Below are positions 10,531 through 22,954 of a stretch of 64,000 nt of DNA, piece after piece. The notes below the pieces were generated by a model. It was not told the origin of the DNA. It saw nothing but the letters and a program-made list of their open reading frames with translations, and did not search any database. The translations under genes were made by a program, and so were the position numbers. Position 1 is the first letter of the stretch. Each line of letters starts with the position of its first letter. Origin of the DNA: Folioceros fuciformis (taxonomy: Eukaryota; Anthocerotophyta; Anthocerotopsida; Anthocerotales); assembly GCA_049999805.1 (NCBI GenBank), contig JBNGIO010006248.1, positions 63,304-127,303 of the forward strand, in the 5' to 3' direction.

Positions 10531-11933
10531 CTAGCGGGTTTCTTCCCAATCCTTCATTTTTTTACTTCCTGCAGGCTTAGCAATCGGTCGATTCATCCCA
10601 GCCATCTTGCTGTTATACTTTGCCCGGAGAGGATCATTATACGTCCACCTGCCACAACATCAGAGATAACGTGAGAAATTCCAGACTCTGCACAGACATG
10701 CCAAGTAAGGAAAAAAGGGAAGAAGGCAAAAACTCACGGGTTGTCCCACTCAGTCGTATCTTCTGCGACAAGATGTGTCCACTTGGTGCGACCACTGCGT
10801 CCAAAGTGCTTAACCTGCATAACCTTGGGCAAGATTGTCTTGTCCATTTTATCTTCACCCGTAGGTGCAGAGAAATCTCTCTTGAAAATTTGATCCGTTG
10901 ACACAGTTCCTGCTCTATCATCTGAAGCTGACTGGAAGAAAGGTCCCCTGTGATAGTACTTCTGCATAAATTTCCATTTCTTCTTGGTCACAACCGTCGG
11001 CTTAGGATTCTTCCTCGCCCACTCCCTGCGCTCCTCATCCGTCATATTCCTCAACTTCTCGATCTCTTCTTTCTCTTTCACCATCACCTCCCTGTTCTCT
11101 CTATCTCGTTTGATTCTCGCAATCTCCCTGGCCTTCCAGGCTTCGTATTCTTCAGCCTCGTTAGTCTCATCGTCCGTGTCAACATCCCCGGCGTTCTGTT
11201 CTGCCTGCCTATTCTTCTCCGCCTCCTCTTCCTTACGTATCTCCTCCACCAGCAACTGCTTGGTTTCCGCCTTCCTCTCGTCCAGCTTCTTTTTCATTGC
11301 CTCATGAAACGCAGCTTCCTCCGCAGCCAGCTTCTCCCTCTCAGCAATGGTCTCCCTCTCAGCTTTCGGCACAAACACCGGCTTCACCATAGCCATACCT
11401 CCGTACTCTTCCTCCGATCCAGTCTCGTACTCCGACTCCTCCTCATCCTCATCCTCCTCCTCCTCATCTTCCTCCTCAATTGCGGCTTCTTCCTCCTTCT
11501 GTCGTTGTAGCAGCTTTTCCCTGATGCGCCGTCTTCTTGCCTCGATCGCGTCCTCATCTTCCTCCTCCTCCAATTCAGCCGCCTCCGCCGCCTTTGCCTC
11601 CTCCTCCTTCGTAGACACTAGCTCCGCCTGCCGAATTTGGCGATGACTAGCAATCACCTCCTCCCGATCCCGAACCCTCTGGGCCAGGCGTCGAAGCCTT
11701 GGATCATCCTTAGCAGGAAACTCGGCATCCTCCTTAGGAAAGGCCCGCGCAAGCGTTTCCCGCAGACTGTGCACAGATCGGGGTCCTTTAGCCTCAGCTT
11801 CGTCCTCCACACCCTCCGCCCACTCGGGAGCTTTCCCTGGCCAGTATCTCTTCACCTTGGTCTGCCCGATCTTGCCCCGCAGCTTGTCGCGCACCGCGAT
11901 GGCGGCATCGCTCACTCCCGCCGCCACAGACAT
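10531..11933 (-). CDS. MFAP1: Microfibrillar-associated protein 1 homologue, spliceosomal factor
   Basis: Two exons, 11933-10738 and 10648-10531, give 437 residues. The N-terminus has the family block KLRGKIGQTKVKRYWPGKAP; the middle is a long acidic and basic coiled coil (runs of E and D near residues 130-190); the C-terminus has KWKFMQKYYHRGPFF, HLVAEDTTEWDNPW and, in the second exon, YNDPLRAKYNSKMAGMN then KKMKDWEETR. Despite its name the protein is a nuclear pre-mRNA splicing factor of the B complex, conserved from yeast Spp381/human MFAP1 to plants. The acidic low-complexity stretch produces long spurious ORFs on the other strand. Confidence 0.95.
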
Positions 11934-12539
11934 CGTCCCTGATTCTCTTCAGGACTCGCCGCTGTTTTCCTTCAGCGCCGTCCAGCGCGAGCTCGAAGAT
12001 AACATTTACAACGCCCTAAAACGACTCGCGAATTCGAACCCATGCCAAGACACCCCGCATGACTGTGACTGCATCAACTGCTACAAGTGGGCCTTCCCCG
12101 ATTTGGATCCCTCCTGGAACCCCTGGCGCTATTCGTCACTACGAAGTTATTGTATTGTAGGCACGAAACCCGAAGCGCAAGGTCGACATTTTCTTCACAT
12201 CCCCTTGTTATATCACATTAGCGACGGTGATGTCTTTGGTTTAGGGTGGGCTGGCCGTCATGCGTCCCCCTGTCATAATCTGAACTACAGATTATGACCT
12301 GGGTTCCAAAGGGTAGGGCGGGGACCTAAGTAAAGCCACCGCCTTTGTTACAACTCCTGATGCCGTGAAGGTGGATTGCCAGTACAAATCGATCAACATT
12401 AGTTTGTACCGCCCAAGGGGACGCCGAACAGTGAGCGGATGCTCCGAAAACATGTATATTACCCCTCTTCTTCAAGAGACTCAATACATTCAGCAGGCGT
12501 CTCAATGCACGCCCTGCCCTCTATCGCGGTCCACTTGAC
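11934..12539. other. Spacer between MFAP1 start and UFM1 end, with a 146-codon ORF (+)
   Basis: An open frame of 146 codons runs on the plus strand from 11857 to 12297, overlapping the 5' end of MFAP1. It contains a cysteine-rich segment (HDCDCINCYKWAFPDLDP) that looks more protein-like than most shadow ORFs here, but no family is recognised and no splice support is visible. Otherwise the stretch should hold the MFAP1 promoter and leader and the UFM1 3' UTR. Confidence 0.3.
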
Positions 12540-13269
12540 TCAAGCTGGTGGTGAAGAGGATCCCACCCTGTCCCTGGGGATGAGACGCAGTTCCGATCCA
12601 TGCTTTAAAAAAACGTTTCCTGCATGCCGTTACAATCAGAGCAGTCAGAGTGGTGTGACAGGCAGAGGCAAAACGTCGGGAGAGTGAGTGCTAGGTGAGC
12701 CTCAAGGACGATCAAAGTACCAGCGCTTTGCTGTGGATTTATGCCAACACCATCTGCATGTTGTCGGACAATGATCCATTAGCAACGAGCAGGAGACACA
12801 TCATAAAACCACCGCAGAACCGATCGATTAGCCGCTAATCGGAACAAAAAGGCAACATAGAAATGTACCATTCGTGATGATTGCACTTGTTTGCGGAGGC
12901 ACCTTGAATTCCTCTGCTGCAAACTTCAGAACGGCAGTGAACGGCGCTTCTTCAGGTACAGCTAATCTGCAGACATCCGAAGTCTTGAGGAGGTTGATTT
13001 CGACACACCTTACAGTTTTGTTTTTGTTGTGGAGATTCATCAGAAACAACATCAATCAACTCACATCTTGTAAGGAAGCTTGGGGTCGGAGGTGAGGGTA
13101 ACCTTGAATGAGACTTTCCCACCTGACCTGCCAGCGAAATTGCAAATTGTGAAACCCAAATCTTGGAGTAGCGTCGAAGGACAATACAGATCTCTCCTTG
13201 AATTGAGCATCACCAGAAAATCAACCTAACGATCTCAGCACGGAACATGACGGAACGTGCAGCTTACAT
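12540..13269 (-). CDS. UFM1: Ubiquitin-fold modifier 1
   Basis: Five exons: 13269-13268, 13127-13065, 12966-12869, 12753-12721 and 12619-12540, for 91 residues. The fold is unmistakable: [82 protein letters not shown]. The mature protein should end at that glycine; a SSSPPA tail follows and would be removed by a UFM1 protease before conjugation. UFM1 is attached to ribosomal and ER proteins during ER stress and ribosome quality control. In this model the start codon itself is split, with AT in exon 1 and G at the beginning of exon 2. Another upstream start is possible, but this one gives the expected N-terminus. Confidence 0.93.
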
Positions 13270-13553
13270 GACGAAATTAAGCAGCTTCCAAACCTCGCTA
13301 CCACACACAGTCAGCACGGCTGTGCGGGAAGAACAAAACGCGAGTCACGAATTCTGGAAGAATCCGAACGAGCTGGTGCTGGGAAGGCTTGATCTCAAGT
13401 GCGTGCACCCAACCAACCACAGGCCATAAGCGACCGGAAATCCGTAACTAGGAGCACAGACTTACATGACTCGTGTAGGGTTGCCGGTTTCTTACAACTG
13501 AAGTTTGAGACGAATCAGAAACTGGACGCGCATGGGATGTAGTGGCGACGAGA
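13270..13553. promoter_or_regulatory. Probable bidirectional promoter of UFM1 and RsmH
   Basis: Only 284 bases separate the UFM1 start (minus) from the RsmH start (plus), so both promoters and 5' leaders must lie here or overlap the genes. No TATA box stands out. The inference rests on geometry alone. Confidence 0.4.
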
Positions 13554-15251
13554 ATGCAGCTGAAATGTGCAGGTATGCTGTGTTCCAGGGGTGTCGGCTT
13601 CCCCAAACTCGGGCTGATCCCTGGATCGAGCCTATCAAGGTGTTGGACTTCAGAAAGGCGGGTGTTGGCTGGGAGCAGGTGGCACCTGCCTTCGTCCAGG
13701 AATAGGAGCCCGAGCCATGGTGTCCTGGAGCAGCAGGAAGGGGAAGGGGACGGGGAAGAAGCCGAGGCAGGGCACGTCCCGGTGTTGATGAAGGAAGTGG
13801 TAGACCATTTTGCCGGCCTGCAGCTGCGCTCGTTTGTGGATTGCACATTGGGAGCTGGGGGCCACGCTGCCGCTGTATGTATCGTGGATCCACACACATC
13901 TACACGTATGTTTCTTGCGGCGATGGTCTCTGGATTGCAAAATTTTGCTACATTGGTGGAGTTGTGATCTGATCTGCATGTTGTGGCAGATCATCAGGAC
14001 TCATCCGGAGTTGCGGACATTTGTTGGGCTGGATGTGGATCCTGTGGCACATGCGGAGGCTCGGGTCAGGGTTGAGGATGCGGAGGCTTACCTGCGGGCG
14101 TCTTTTCCTGGACTGTGCTTGAAGGTGCACTTGATCCGCTCCAACTTCAGGAATGTCAAGACTGTGTTGGGACAGGTCGAGGATGGGGCTGTGCTGGGTG
14201 GAGTGGATGGAGTTCTGATGGATTTGGGAATGTCCTCCATGCAGGTTTGCCGTGTTGAAGAGCAGGCATGTCCTTCGTCTTTTCTGTTGTTACTGTGCTC
14301 ATGGTCTGTAACTGAGCAGCTTGATTGCACCAGGTGAACGTTGCTGAAAGAGGCTTCAGCTTTCTGAGGGATGGCCCTGCCGACATGAGGATGGATCCAG
14401 AGGTAATAAGGGGATACTCATCCTTCCAACTATCATCCATAGCAGTAGTACGGGCTGGTTCGGTGAATCAGCTTCTTGATTTTTTCTTGACAGTCGAAGC
14501 TGAAGGCTGAGGAGATTTTAAACAAGTGGCCTGAGGTCGAGATTGGACGCATCTTGCGAGAATATGGCGAGGAAAGAAGATGGCGATATTTAGCTCGCAA
14601 GATCGTGGAAGCTCGTCTATCTGGAGGCATCAAGACCACGACCGAGCTTGCAAATGTAATTGGTAGGCATATGAATCCGACACATCTCTGGAACTCTTAG
14701 GCATATGAATCCGTTCGCGTGTTTGAGACGACGTTGATAGAGTTTTCATGACTGTAGAATTTGTCTTGGTCGATTGTTTTGTAGGGAGGCAAGGAAGTAT
14801 CAAACGTGGACCCCACCCAGCCACAAGGACCTTTCAGGCTTTGAGAATTGCAGTCAATGATGAGCTGGAGTCTTTGAAAGTTGCCATGGCAGATGCCTTT
14901 GCATCGCTATCACCGGGAGGACGACTCGCTGTCATCTCCTTTCACAGTTTAGAAGATAGATTAGTGAAGCATTTTTTCCTAGAAGCCGCAGGTTTGAGGA
15001 CACAGTCTGAGTACATAGACCAGGATGATCTTCCCCGACTTGTTCACATTCCGGGAGAGACAAGGCATAGTAGCTATTCTGGCAAGAGGCGTGCAAGTGA
15101 GGGGGACGTAGGACCAGAGAAATCAAAGAAAGTGTTGCAGGGGCAGAATGCTGTCATTCTGACTCGAAGGCCAATAGTTGCAGATGATGATGAGGTTGAA
15201 CGCAACCCAAGGTCTAGAAGTGCAAAGCTCAGGGTAATTCAAAAGCTTTGA
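13554..15251 (+). CDS. 16S rRNA (cytosine-N4) methyltransferase RsmH/MraW, probably chloroplast
   Basis: Five exons, 13554-13874, 13990-14244, 14334-14402, 14494-14662 and 14785-15251, give 426 residues. The SAM-binding start is [12 protein letters not shown], followed by [43 protein letters not shown] and the inserted helical domain ([26 protein letters not shown]). The C-terminal half has [18 protein letters not shown] and [18 protein letters not shown], all hallmarks of RsmH. About 70 residues precede the catalytic core and are rich in Ser, Arg and Leu with no acidic cluster at first, consistent with an organelle transit peptide. Plant homologues (CMAL) methylate chloroplast 16S rRNA; the target compartment here is inferred. 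Confidence 0.93.
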
Positions 15252-17174
15252 ACACTGGGAAACAATAAACCAGTGGCTTCCGGATTCTTGAAGATTCTGC
15301 GTAGCAGTCGTAGTGTGCTAACGCTACGCAACACATGGACTAGAGGAACAAGACTGAATGTGTTCGATGCCGACTACCCGAGTAGTTTTGCAACCGTTGC
15401 TACCATGGCCCAACCTTGGTTCAGGGTGGTTGCTGCCGTGGAGTCATGTTCCTGATGCACGTATAGCTTTGGCTGTTCTGGTTGAGGGTTGACTGCGGTG
15501 TGGCTGAGATGCCACGGGCAAATGGAGGGCAACCTTGCATTAAATGGGAGGACCCACAGAGTATAGCTTGGAATCCACAAGGGAGACCCAAAGTCAGGTC
15601 TCTATGTTCCTGAGAGATGCCTTTGGGTGTGAACTGACCTTTTCTATTGCAGGGAGGGCAGATGCGAAACGCTTTTTGCAGAGCTAAGGCTGTAGTGGGG
15701 CTAGGAATCGCTTACCTCGGGTATATATATGCTTGGCTCTTTCCAGAGGGTTCATGGTCAGCATCACCCATCGTGCTGGTGGCGAGGATAAGGTGGGTCC
15801 TAACCATCTGGCATCTCTGGTTTCACTGAAGGTGTACGGTTGGCAGGGATGCATGGGCCTTTTGAGGACGATAAGTTTGAAAATCCTCCTTGCAAACTCA
15901 ACTGTGTCTCTGAGGATACCTTTCCAACAACCCTCTGATCTCATCAGTTCACTTCTGCCATTAATACGTTTGAAGTGGAGAGTTCTTAACAAACCTCAAC
16001 TCAAGATTACCTTTGATCTTATGAATTTAACTGTTCGGTACTTCCGGTGTGTTCAAGTTCATAACCTGTAAGTTCGATTGGTGGCTTAATTATTGGGTCT
16101 TCTCTCAGCTTACGAGTTCAACTGTATGGTGTGTCCAAATTCATGTCTGATCCATTTCTGACACACGCTCACTGATCCATGTCTGAAGCAATGAACTGTC
16201 TGGTGTTTGTAACGTCACCGAGGCTTCCTGAGGATACTTGTGTGCGCTCAGAGACACCGCAGATACTGGACATTGGACCAGGTGGAACCTGCGAGCGTGC
16301 AGGTGGCACTAAGGCAATGGCTGCTCCACTTGTGCGGGTGGCAACTTTTCGTGGCCTAGCTACCGTGCAGGTGTGGAGCCCTCCGTCGGCACCAATACAG
16401 CTTCCGTGTCTTTGATGACATTGATGTCACCCGTTGTACAAACTGGTGAGCGAACATACCAAGATACAGGAGCTCCAGTGAAGTGACTTTCTCGTGACTG
16501 CTGGCCGACCGTTTTCTGCTCATCTGGGTCAAAGGATCATGGTGACTTGGGCCAATCCGGGAGCGCCATGCAGGGCTTGCCTTGTGGCCCAACCTAACCA
16601 GCAGCCAAACCTAGAGTCGGCATGGAAAGCATCTAAGCTTTGTTTAGTCGCTACCAGTCGGACCAGAACGAGTATATGCGATCCTGCGTCCTACAGAGAC
16701 GGAGGCTCACCAGGAACAGGTATATTTGTACTTGAAACCTGAATATTCTGGAAAGCTCTCCGGGCGCGATAGAGGCCTCTCGTCTCCGTCCACTGCCTCC
16801 CTCGTCCAACTTGCTTGCATTTGAAGGCTGAAGCCACCAAGCTTGGTGTGTGCTATGCTCGCTGTTGGTGTCTTGGTCTGAGTACATCGAAGATCCTCTC
16901 GACTCTTTGTACGTACCTACCGCTTGCTTTTGCTTTCCTGTTTCCTGGTTGCTCCTCTTTGGCGAGACGAGAATCACAAAATGATGGTATGCGCGGTGTT
17001 AAGGCTTGGTAGGAGGCGGCCTGCTTCTCGCCCCGCTCACCTCACCCGTGTCCATTTTTGTGCAGGGTGATACGTCTTGCGGTCTTGCGTTTGGAGCTTT
17101 TCTTATCTGGAGCTGTCTGGAGCGCTGTTGCCAACCTCCCACACCGCGTTCGTCTGGTCTGTTCAAGCTTCAGG
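15252..17174. other. Long stretch without a recognisable gene
   Basis: Numerous short ORFs occur on both strands, none with a family motif or a convincing splice chain. It may contain the RsmH 3' UTR and the leader of the small ORF at 17175. Confidence 0.35.
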
Positions 17175-17465
17175 ATGCCGCTCACTCTCGACACCAGCCT
17201 GGAAGACGGCAAGGGCATCTTCGATCTTTTGTCTAATCAGCTGTCTTCTTTGCGGCGGGGAGCCGACGACTTCACCATGTCAAGCCACCTCCACGTCCCC
17301 AATCCTCCGAGTTCTCCAAGGATTTTCGGTGATACCTTCTTCGGGTCGTTCGCGCAAGTATCAGCTGCCAAGTCGGGCTTGGATGCAGCGTCGACCAAGC
17401 CGCTGTCGATCTTGTGTCCGAAGCCCTCTCCCCCGGGACCTTCCATGATGGGACCGGGCAGTTGA
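17175..17465 (+). CDS. Small hypothetical protein, 96 residues
   Basis: ATG 17175 opens a 96-residue frame rich in Ser, Pro and Leu, beginning MPLTLDTSLEDGKGIFDLL and ending in a proline-rich tail (PKPSPPGPSMMGPGS). There are no cysteines forming a motif except one near the end, no signal peptide and no membrane segment. The composition and the acidic/amphipathic first 30 residues look more like a real short protein than the surrounding frames. I do not recognise it, and the upstream open frame may extend it. Confidence 0.35.
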   Translation: MPLTLDTSLEDGKGIFDLLSNQLSSLRRGADDFTMSSHLHVPNPPSSPRIFGDTFFGSFAQVSAAKSGLDAASTKPLSILCPKPSPPGPSMMGPGS

Positions 17466-17884
17466 AGACATCTGGAGCAGCAAGTAATTGTGCGTCCGAG
17501 GATTGTCGGAAATGCATCAGTTTCTCCAAGAAGGAATTTTTGTCTGCGGCTTTTGATCCTACATGCTGACATACTAGCGAACCTGTGGGTCGTAGGAAGT
17601 TCCTTCTGTACATTAAGGCAACGGCCTTCATTGTAAATACTGTAGATTTTTCTACCTGTTGTTATCTGGCGTTGTAGGTCTCGGGCAGACCTGCTGAGGC
17701 TCCGCGACGAGTTCTACTACACCCAAAAACCAAACTTAGGGAAGAAGCTTCGAAGACCATGGGTTGCATTTGTTTCGTTCGTGTGAACACAAAACTGTTA
17801 GCCAGTGACCAATCCAGTGTTATCCAAGTAAGCCTAAGCCCCTTGAAGAAACAAAAATCTTAGGAAGTCATTGGTGACCATTTG

Positions 17885-20458
17885 TCAGATCTGAGCCCGC
17901 AAATCTTCAGGGCGAGGCGATCTTTTGATAGGCAGAGGATGAGCCTCTGTGTTGAACACAAAATCTGTCAAGGGTAGCACGTCCGTGCGTCCAAACAGTA
18001 GATACAAGTACTTCAAAGTTTCGCCCAGGAAGAATGTTTCCTGTTTGTTTCTCTTCGGTGGAGGAACCACTGTGACGTCGTTGACGGAGCTGTAGCCCCC
18101 CGATCCCACTTTTGTGTGCGTTTCAAAGGACTGAAATATTTTCCAGCCCCAGTCGCGGTACCTATTGCAGCATAAAACGTAAAGGCCGTCAGGGTAAATC
18201 GATAGCAGAACACAAGAATGCTGCCCACGAGAAGCTTAGAAAATTGCTGGTAAGAGTTATATCTTACTTTACATTCCCCGTGATGCGATAGAGTATGAAG
18301 AGAGATTCCGCTGTCTCGGGACGGAGAAGATTGTGACGATCCAAAGGTTTGATAACAATGTCCTGGGAGTAATCCACTTGGGAGGTTCCTTCACTGGTGT
18401 TCTTGACTTCTCCCTGCATTTGCACATAATTTCGTTATACCTTTGGCTTGCAAACAATATTGCCAGTCACAGAATCAGTGGCCGCAGAAAGAAAACAGAA
18501 TTGACTGCAGAGAAAAGTAATTATTGCTGCTTACACCGATGTTGAAGTAGACAATTTCGGGTGCGAGTCCAGTGGCTGTCACAGCATACATCTCGTAACA
18601 TGTCTTTCCCAAATCTTCCGCCAGCTGCAGATCTTCAATATCTCTTTCAGTCAAGAGATTCTTTTGTTGTGCTTGCACTTTAGTCAGGCCTTTTGTTGCA
18701 CCAAGGGCAAGATTCCCTGCTAAAAAGCACACCTTCAACCGTTTACAGCAGATTTCCATTAAGTACATGTGCAATCGCTGTCGCAAAATTGCATGCCCTC
18801 AGCTAACCAAGTACCGTGATTTCAACCTGTCATGCTACAATTGCAAAAGACGTTGCGCAGAGAAAAAAACAGAAATCTAGTCTGCATGATGTTGACACTT
18901 ACTAGGTGATCCATCTTCGGGCTAAAGCTCCCATGAACACCGTTTGGAAATTCTCCCACAAAAACAAGACCATTTGGAGTCGACTTTCGCACAAGGAGAT
19001 GCTTCACACCTTGCATCGCTTCATCATACATCTCTCTCAGATAAGACACATGTGCTGTCTTCGAATCAGCCCCACCCTGCTGGAGCCATACCTTGAGCAA
19101 GTATTCATAATAGCTGTCACCCCTTGATCCCAATCTTATGTTGTTCCCTTGAAATTCACCCGAGTGGGGACTGCAATACAATCCTCCAATAAGTGGCCTC
19201 ATCAGCTGCTCTGACACTTAAGTTACTGAAATCATAACCTCAAAAAGCATCTATTTGGCGAGCAACAAATACCTGATATAGATCGGAACAAGTCCCTCAT
19301 CCTTAGGAAGATCTTTGAAGTACTCATAAACACGCATGGCTGCCCCGGAGTAAGCAGGATCACCAGAGACTTCACTCAAGTATCCAAACTCAAGTTGCAC
19401 GGTTGCTACTTCTGCAGTGCTACTGGCGCCACCATCACCACCAGCAGGTCTGGCAGTCTTATCCTTAAGAACAACGTCCGAGTATGGAATCGCTGATGGA
19501 CTGGAAGAGAATGCAACCATGAGGCGACTTGCAAGGTCTTTCGCTCTGTCCAGATAAACTTGAGGGTTTGGCCCCTGGAGATGCGCCTTCCCTGTTGCTC
19601 CCCACCTGAGTGCTCCCCCTGTCGGTGTCGCTCCACCACTCAGATGATAAGCACTCAACAAGCCACCTAAAACACGAATAGTCGTCTCAAACAAGTTTAC
19701 CTGCCCCCTGTCATGCAATCTTGCTGACAGATTATTCTCAATCCACGATCCAGCCTCGTTCACAACTTCACCGAGGTCCATTATCATGGCGGTGTCCAGA
19801 GCATCCACAACCGTAGCTCCCAGTCCCCCCAGATCGTCGACTCCATCCTTACTCACGGGCTGCAGCGCATCATACCCCATTGCATAACTCTTATAGCCAT
19901 TCCAGGCATGCTTGAAAGCCTGCACAACTTCCGCCTGCCTCGTCTTCCAGAGCGCATCGGCTTGTAAGCCCTCAAACCTCTCCCGTTGCTCGTCCTCATC
20001 ATCTCTGCTACCATTCCTAGCCTGTCTCCCGATCTGGTCCAGAAGAGGCGCCAAAATCGGTGGTTTCCTCTTCAAAAAAGCCTTCAATCTAGAACCTGCT
20101 GCCTGGTTCCCCGTGCCGCCATCTGCATCGCCTCCCGGCAGAGGTACGCCACTTCCAACATCCCCAGAATGCACCACATACAGGTAACCGAACCCGAGAA
20201 TCAGAAGTAGCGACAACAGCTTGCCAGTGCTACACGATCCACAATTTCGCCGCACATTGCTGGCCCAAATTGCTTGGCTCACCACCTGTTACACAAAGCA
20301 TCAATTCTGTCACAACTGGCGGTCACTGAGCCACGGATCTTACTCCGGCAGCCCCTCCTTGCAGCAAAGCAGAATACCTGAGTCGCAGATCGCCTGCGGA
20401 ACTTGGCGTTGTCGTAATGCGCATCACGACTCGTGAGCGGAAGCAGGTTGGATCCCAT
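17885..20458 (-). CDS. Class I alpha-1,2-mannosidase (GH47), MNS3-like
   Basis: Six exons: 20458-20378, 20285-19273, 19170-18903, 18732-18535, 18413-18268 and 18161-17885, for 660 residues. It starts [17 protein letters not shown], a cytosolic tail close to plant MNS3, followed by one transmembrane anchor ([16 protein letters not shown]), so a type II ER or Golgi protein. GH47 blocks: [119 protein letters not shown] and the final FNTEAHPL. These carry the catalytic acidic residues and the calcium-binding Thr. The enzyme trims mannose from N-glycans soon after protein folding. Confidence 0.95.
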
Positions 20459-22950
20459 CACAGCCTACCAAGACCAGCTCACTTCGTATGCGCCTCCCCC
20501 TCCGAGCTCCATACAGAGAAGACAGTGCTACACTCTCCTCGCATTCACCACTACAGGACCTGGATCAGAACAGCCACTACACTGTCCGGGTCACTGCCCA
20601 ATTCTCTCGGGTTCTCTGTCGTCTTCTCGATTCTTACGCAGACGGCGCGTGAAGACCGGCGAAAGCCTAATTTCGCCACTTGCTGTGGGCTCGTTCTCCG
20701 CGTGCGCACTGGCTGGAAATCGTTCTTTGTGGTAGATGCTTTTTGTCTTTACGAAAATAAAAACAAATCGTCAAAATGTATACCGTACTCTGAGGGTTGA
20801 ACCGTAATGCAGAAATAATTATTTTTCAGAAAAATAAATTGAACATCAAAATTAATATTAATTAGAATTTTTATTTTTAATTTAAATAATTTTATTAAAT
20901 TTCAAAATTCATTGAAATAGGTATGTAAGTACTATGTAAGACTCTATATGTATAGCTTTAATTTGATACAAGCCTTAGTTTGCCAAACATCCTCTACTTT
21001 CTCGAACAAACCTTGGCTTTCCCAAAATAAGACTAGTTCCCAAAATTAGGGCTAGTTTTATGAATTAAATCCTTGGAAAACAAGACCCCATGAATCAGCC
21101 ACACTCCTTCACATACACATGCAAGACTCTCCACACATGCAAACCACACTCCTTCACACACACATGCAAGACTCTCTACACATGCAAAACGCACAAGAGC
21201 TCTGGTTCACTCTCGTTTCTCATAGGCCTTATTCCAAATATCTCCAATCTTCCAACAATGTCCACAAATCTTCAGCGATCCCTCAGCAATCCTTCGCAAT
21301 CTTCCCTAATCTTCAATAATCTCCCACAAACGCCCAAAAATCTTTCAAAAATCTTCTAGAAATCCTCTCCCACCTCCAACAATCTTTCACAATTTCTCAG
21401 CAATCCTCTTCAGTCAGTTGCAGTTAATTCTTCTCCTCATTCTCAATCTCCTGCTCTCACCTCGCATCGCGTTCAATGATTAGCCACACTTCTTCTCTCT
21501 TACCTCACACCTCGCATTGCATTCAGTGCTTGGCCGCTCTTCTCTCCTTCTCTTCTCAGCTCACTCACACATTCTCTTCACACACACCTTCAATCTTCGT
21601 CTTCACACACACTTCCACACTTAGAATTTCGGAATACAGCCAGTAGTTCAATAAAGGAAGGGGAAGATCCTGGACGTCACAGCAGGCTACGAGCAAGCTC
21701 CAAACCCGCCCCACGCCAATCCTTTAGCTCCTCTTCCGTTGTCAACAAAACTTGCTCAATCATTCCCCTCACCACCAACAGCGGAGCAAAGCTCTCGACC
21801 ACTCCTAGGAGCTTCTTGCACACGCTACTCACCCAAACTAGACATCTCCAATCCAACCACAAGCTGTGCGAGGATCTCAACCGGGAAGTTGTCTAATTAG
21901 AGAGGCACCAACAGGCCTCTTTATACAAAGTTTGCAGAGCGGGTGTCACAGCCCGCCATAAAGTCTAGGTCTAAAAACAATCAACTTGAAAGGTGCCCTT
22001 AATTACGGGCGGCATCAGGTCCAAGATGGCATCTAGCCAACCTTATCTAAATTATATTTTAAAGATGCAATAACTCATGGCCTACCTTACCCCCGCACCC
22101 TCCTCCTATCCGTTCTTCTAGCCCTTCTTCCTCTGCCACCAAATTCTTGGGCTTTCCTTCCTCGCCGCTGATCAGGCAAATCCTCCCATAAAACTTCCAC
22201 CTCACTCCTACTGTTGGCTGACCTTTCCTGGTTGGGCAAGGGTGGGGCCCGACTTGGACGTCTCTCTTCCTCTACTGGCCGCCTGTTGCTAAGGACCAGC
22301 ACAGGTTCTTCCTCCACCCAAGCCCGTGCGTCCTATTCCATGAGCTCCCTCAAGATTGCATCTGCATAATAGGGGGCTAATCCCCATACCCATACACAAT
22401 GGAAGAAGCATCCATTCCAGGTCCTCACCTATAGACAGTAGGCCCTGGTCCCTCCTATTCCCACACGCACATGGATAGTAAGGCTAAGTGCACTATCTCC
22501 ATTTACATATAGACCAGGAATATGAGACTCTTCATCCATGTGCCTTAATACAATCTGGCCTCTTGCTATAGATGAGGTGCTTACCCTCTCCTCCCGTGGG
22601 CTACCCCTAATTGTCTACTCTTTGCCCACCTAGGATGATGGAGTGATTCCCGTCGCTCTACCTACATATGTCTGCATTCCAGTCCTCTTGGTGCGGGTAG
22701 GGGTTTCAGCAACCTCTGTTGCAGGTTCCACGATTGTCGCTGCTTACCCGACTGCAGTAGGGCTTCCCACTACCAAAGCCGTCTCTCCCCTATCAGTAGC
22801 AGCTTTCGCTACCTCGGTCATGGACATGCTGCTCCGTTTGACCTTGCCCTTCCCCTTGACTCGGCTCCGAGCCTCATCCCGTTCCCATTTATAACGGTCC
22901 GCTAGCTTCTGGACCTTCTCCACAACGACCGCTTCCTGCTTTGTGCCCGC
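20459..22950. repeat. Pyrimidine- and AT-rich intergenic tract with repeat character
   Basis: After the mannosidase leader the sequence turns AT-rich (20800-21060), then C/T-rich on this strand to about 21660. A 45-base unit beginning CCACACTCCTTCACA occurs twice in tandem at 21099-21188. ORFs at 21677-21880 and 22087-22317 on the minus strand are rich in Glu and Arg and resemble retrotransposon gag-like filler, without a nameable motif. No host gene is visible. Confidence 0.4.
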
Positions 22951-22954
22951 AACA

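Noticed and set aside
10950-11646. Long plus-strand ORFs rich in Leu or Ser
   Set aside because: They are antisense to the acidic coiled coil of MFAP1; Glu/Asp codons read backwards give Leu, Phe and Ser.
21090-21190. CRISPR-like direct repeats
   Set aside because: There are only two adjacent copies with no spacer structure, and this is plant nuclear DNA.
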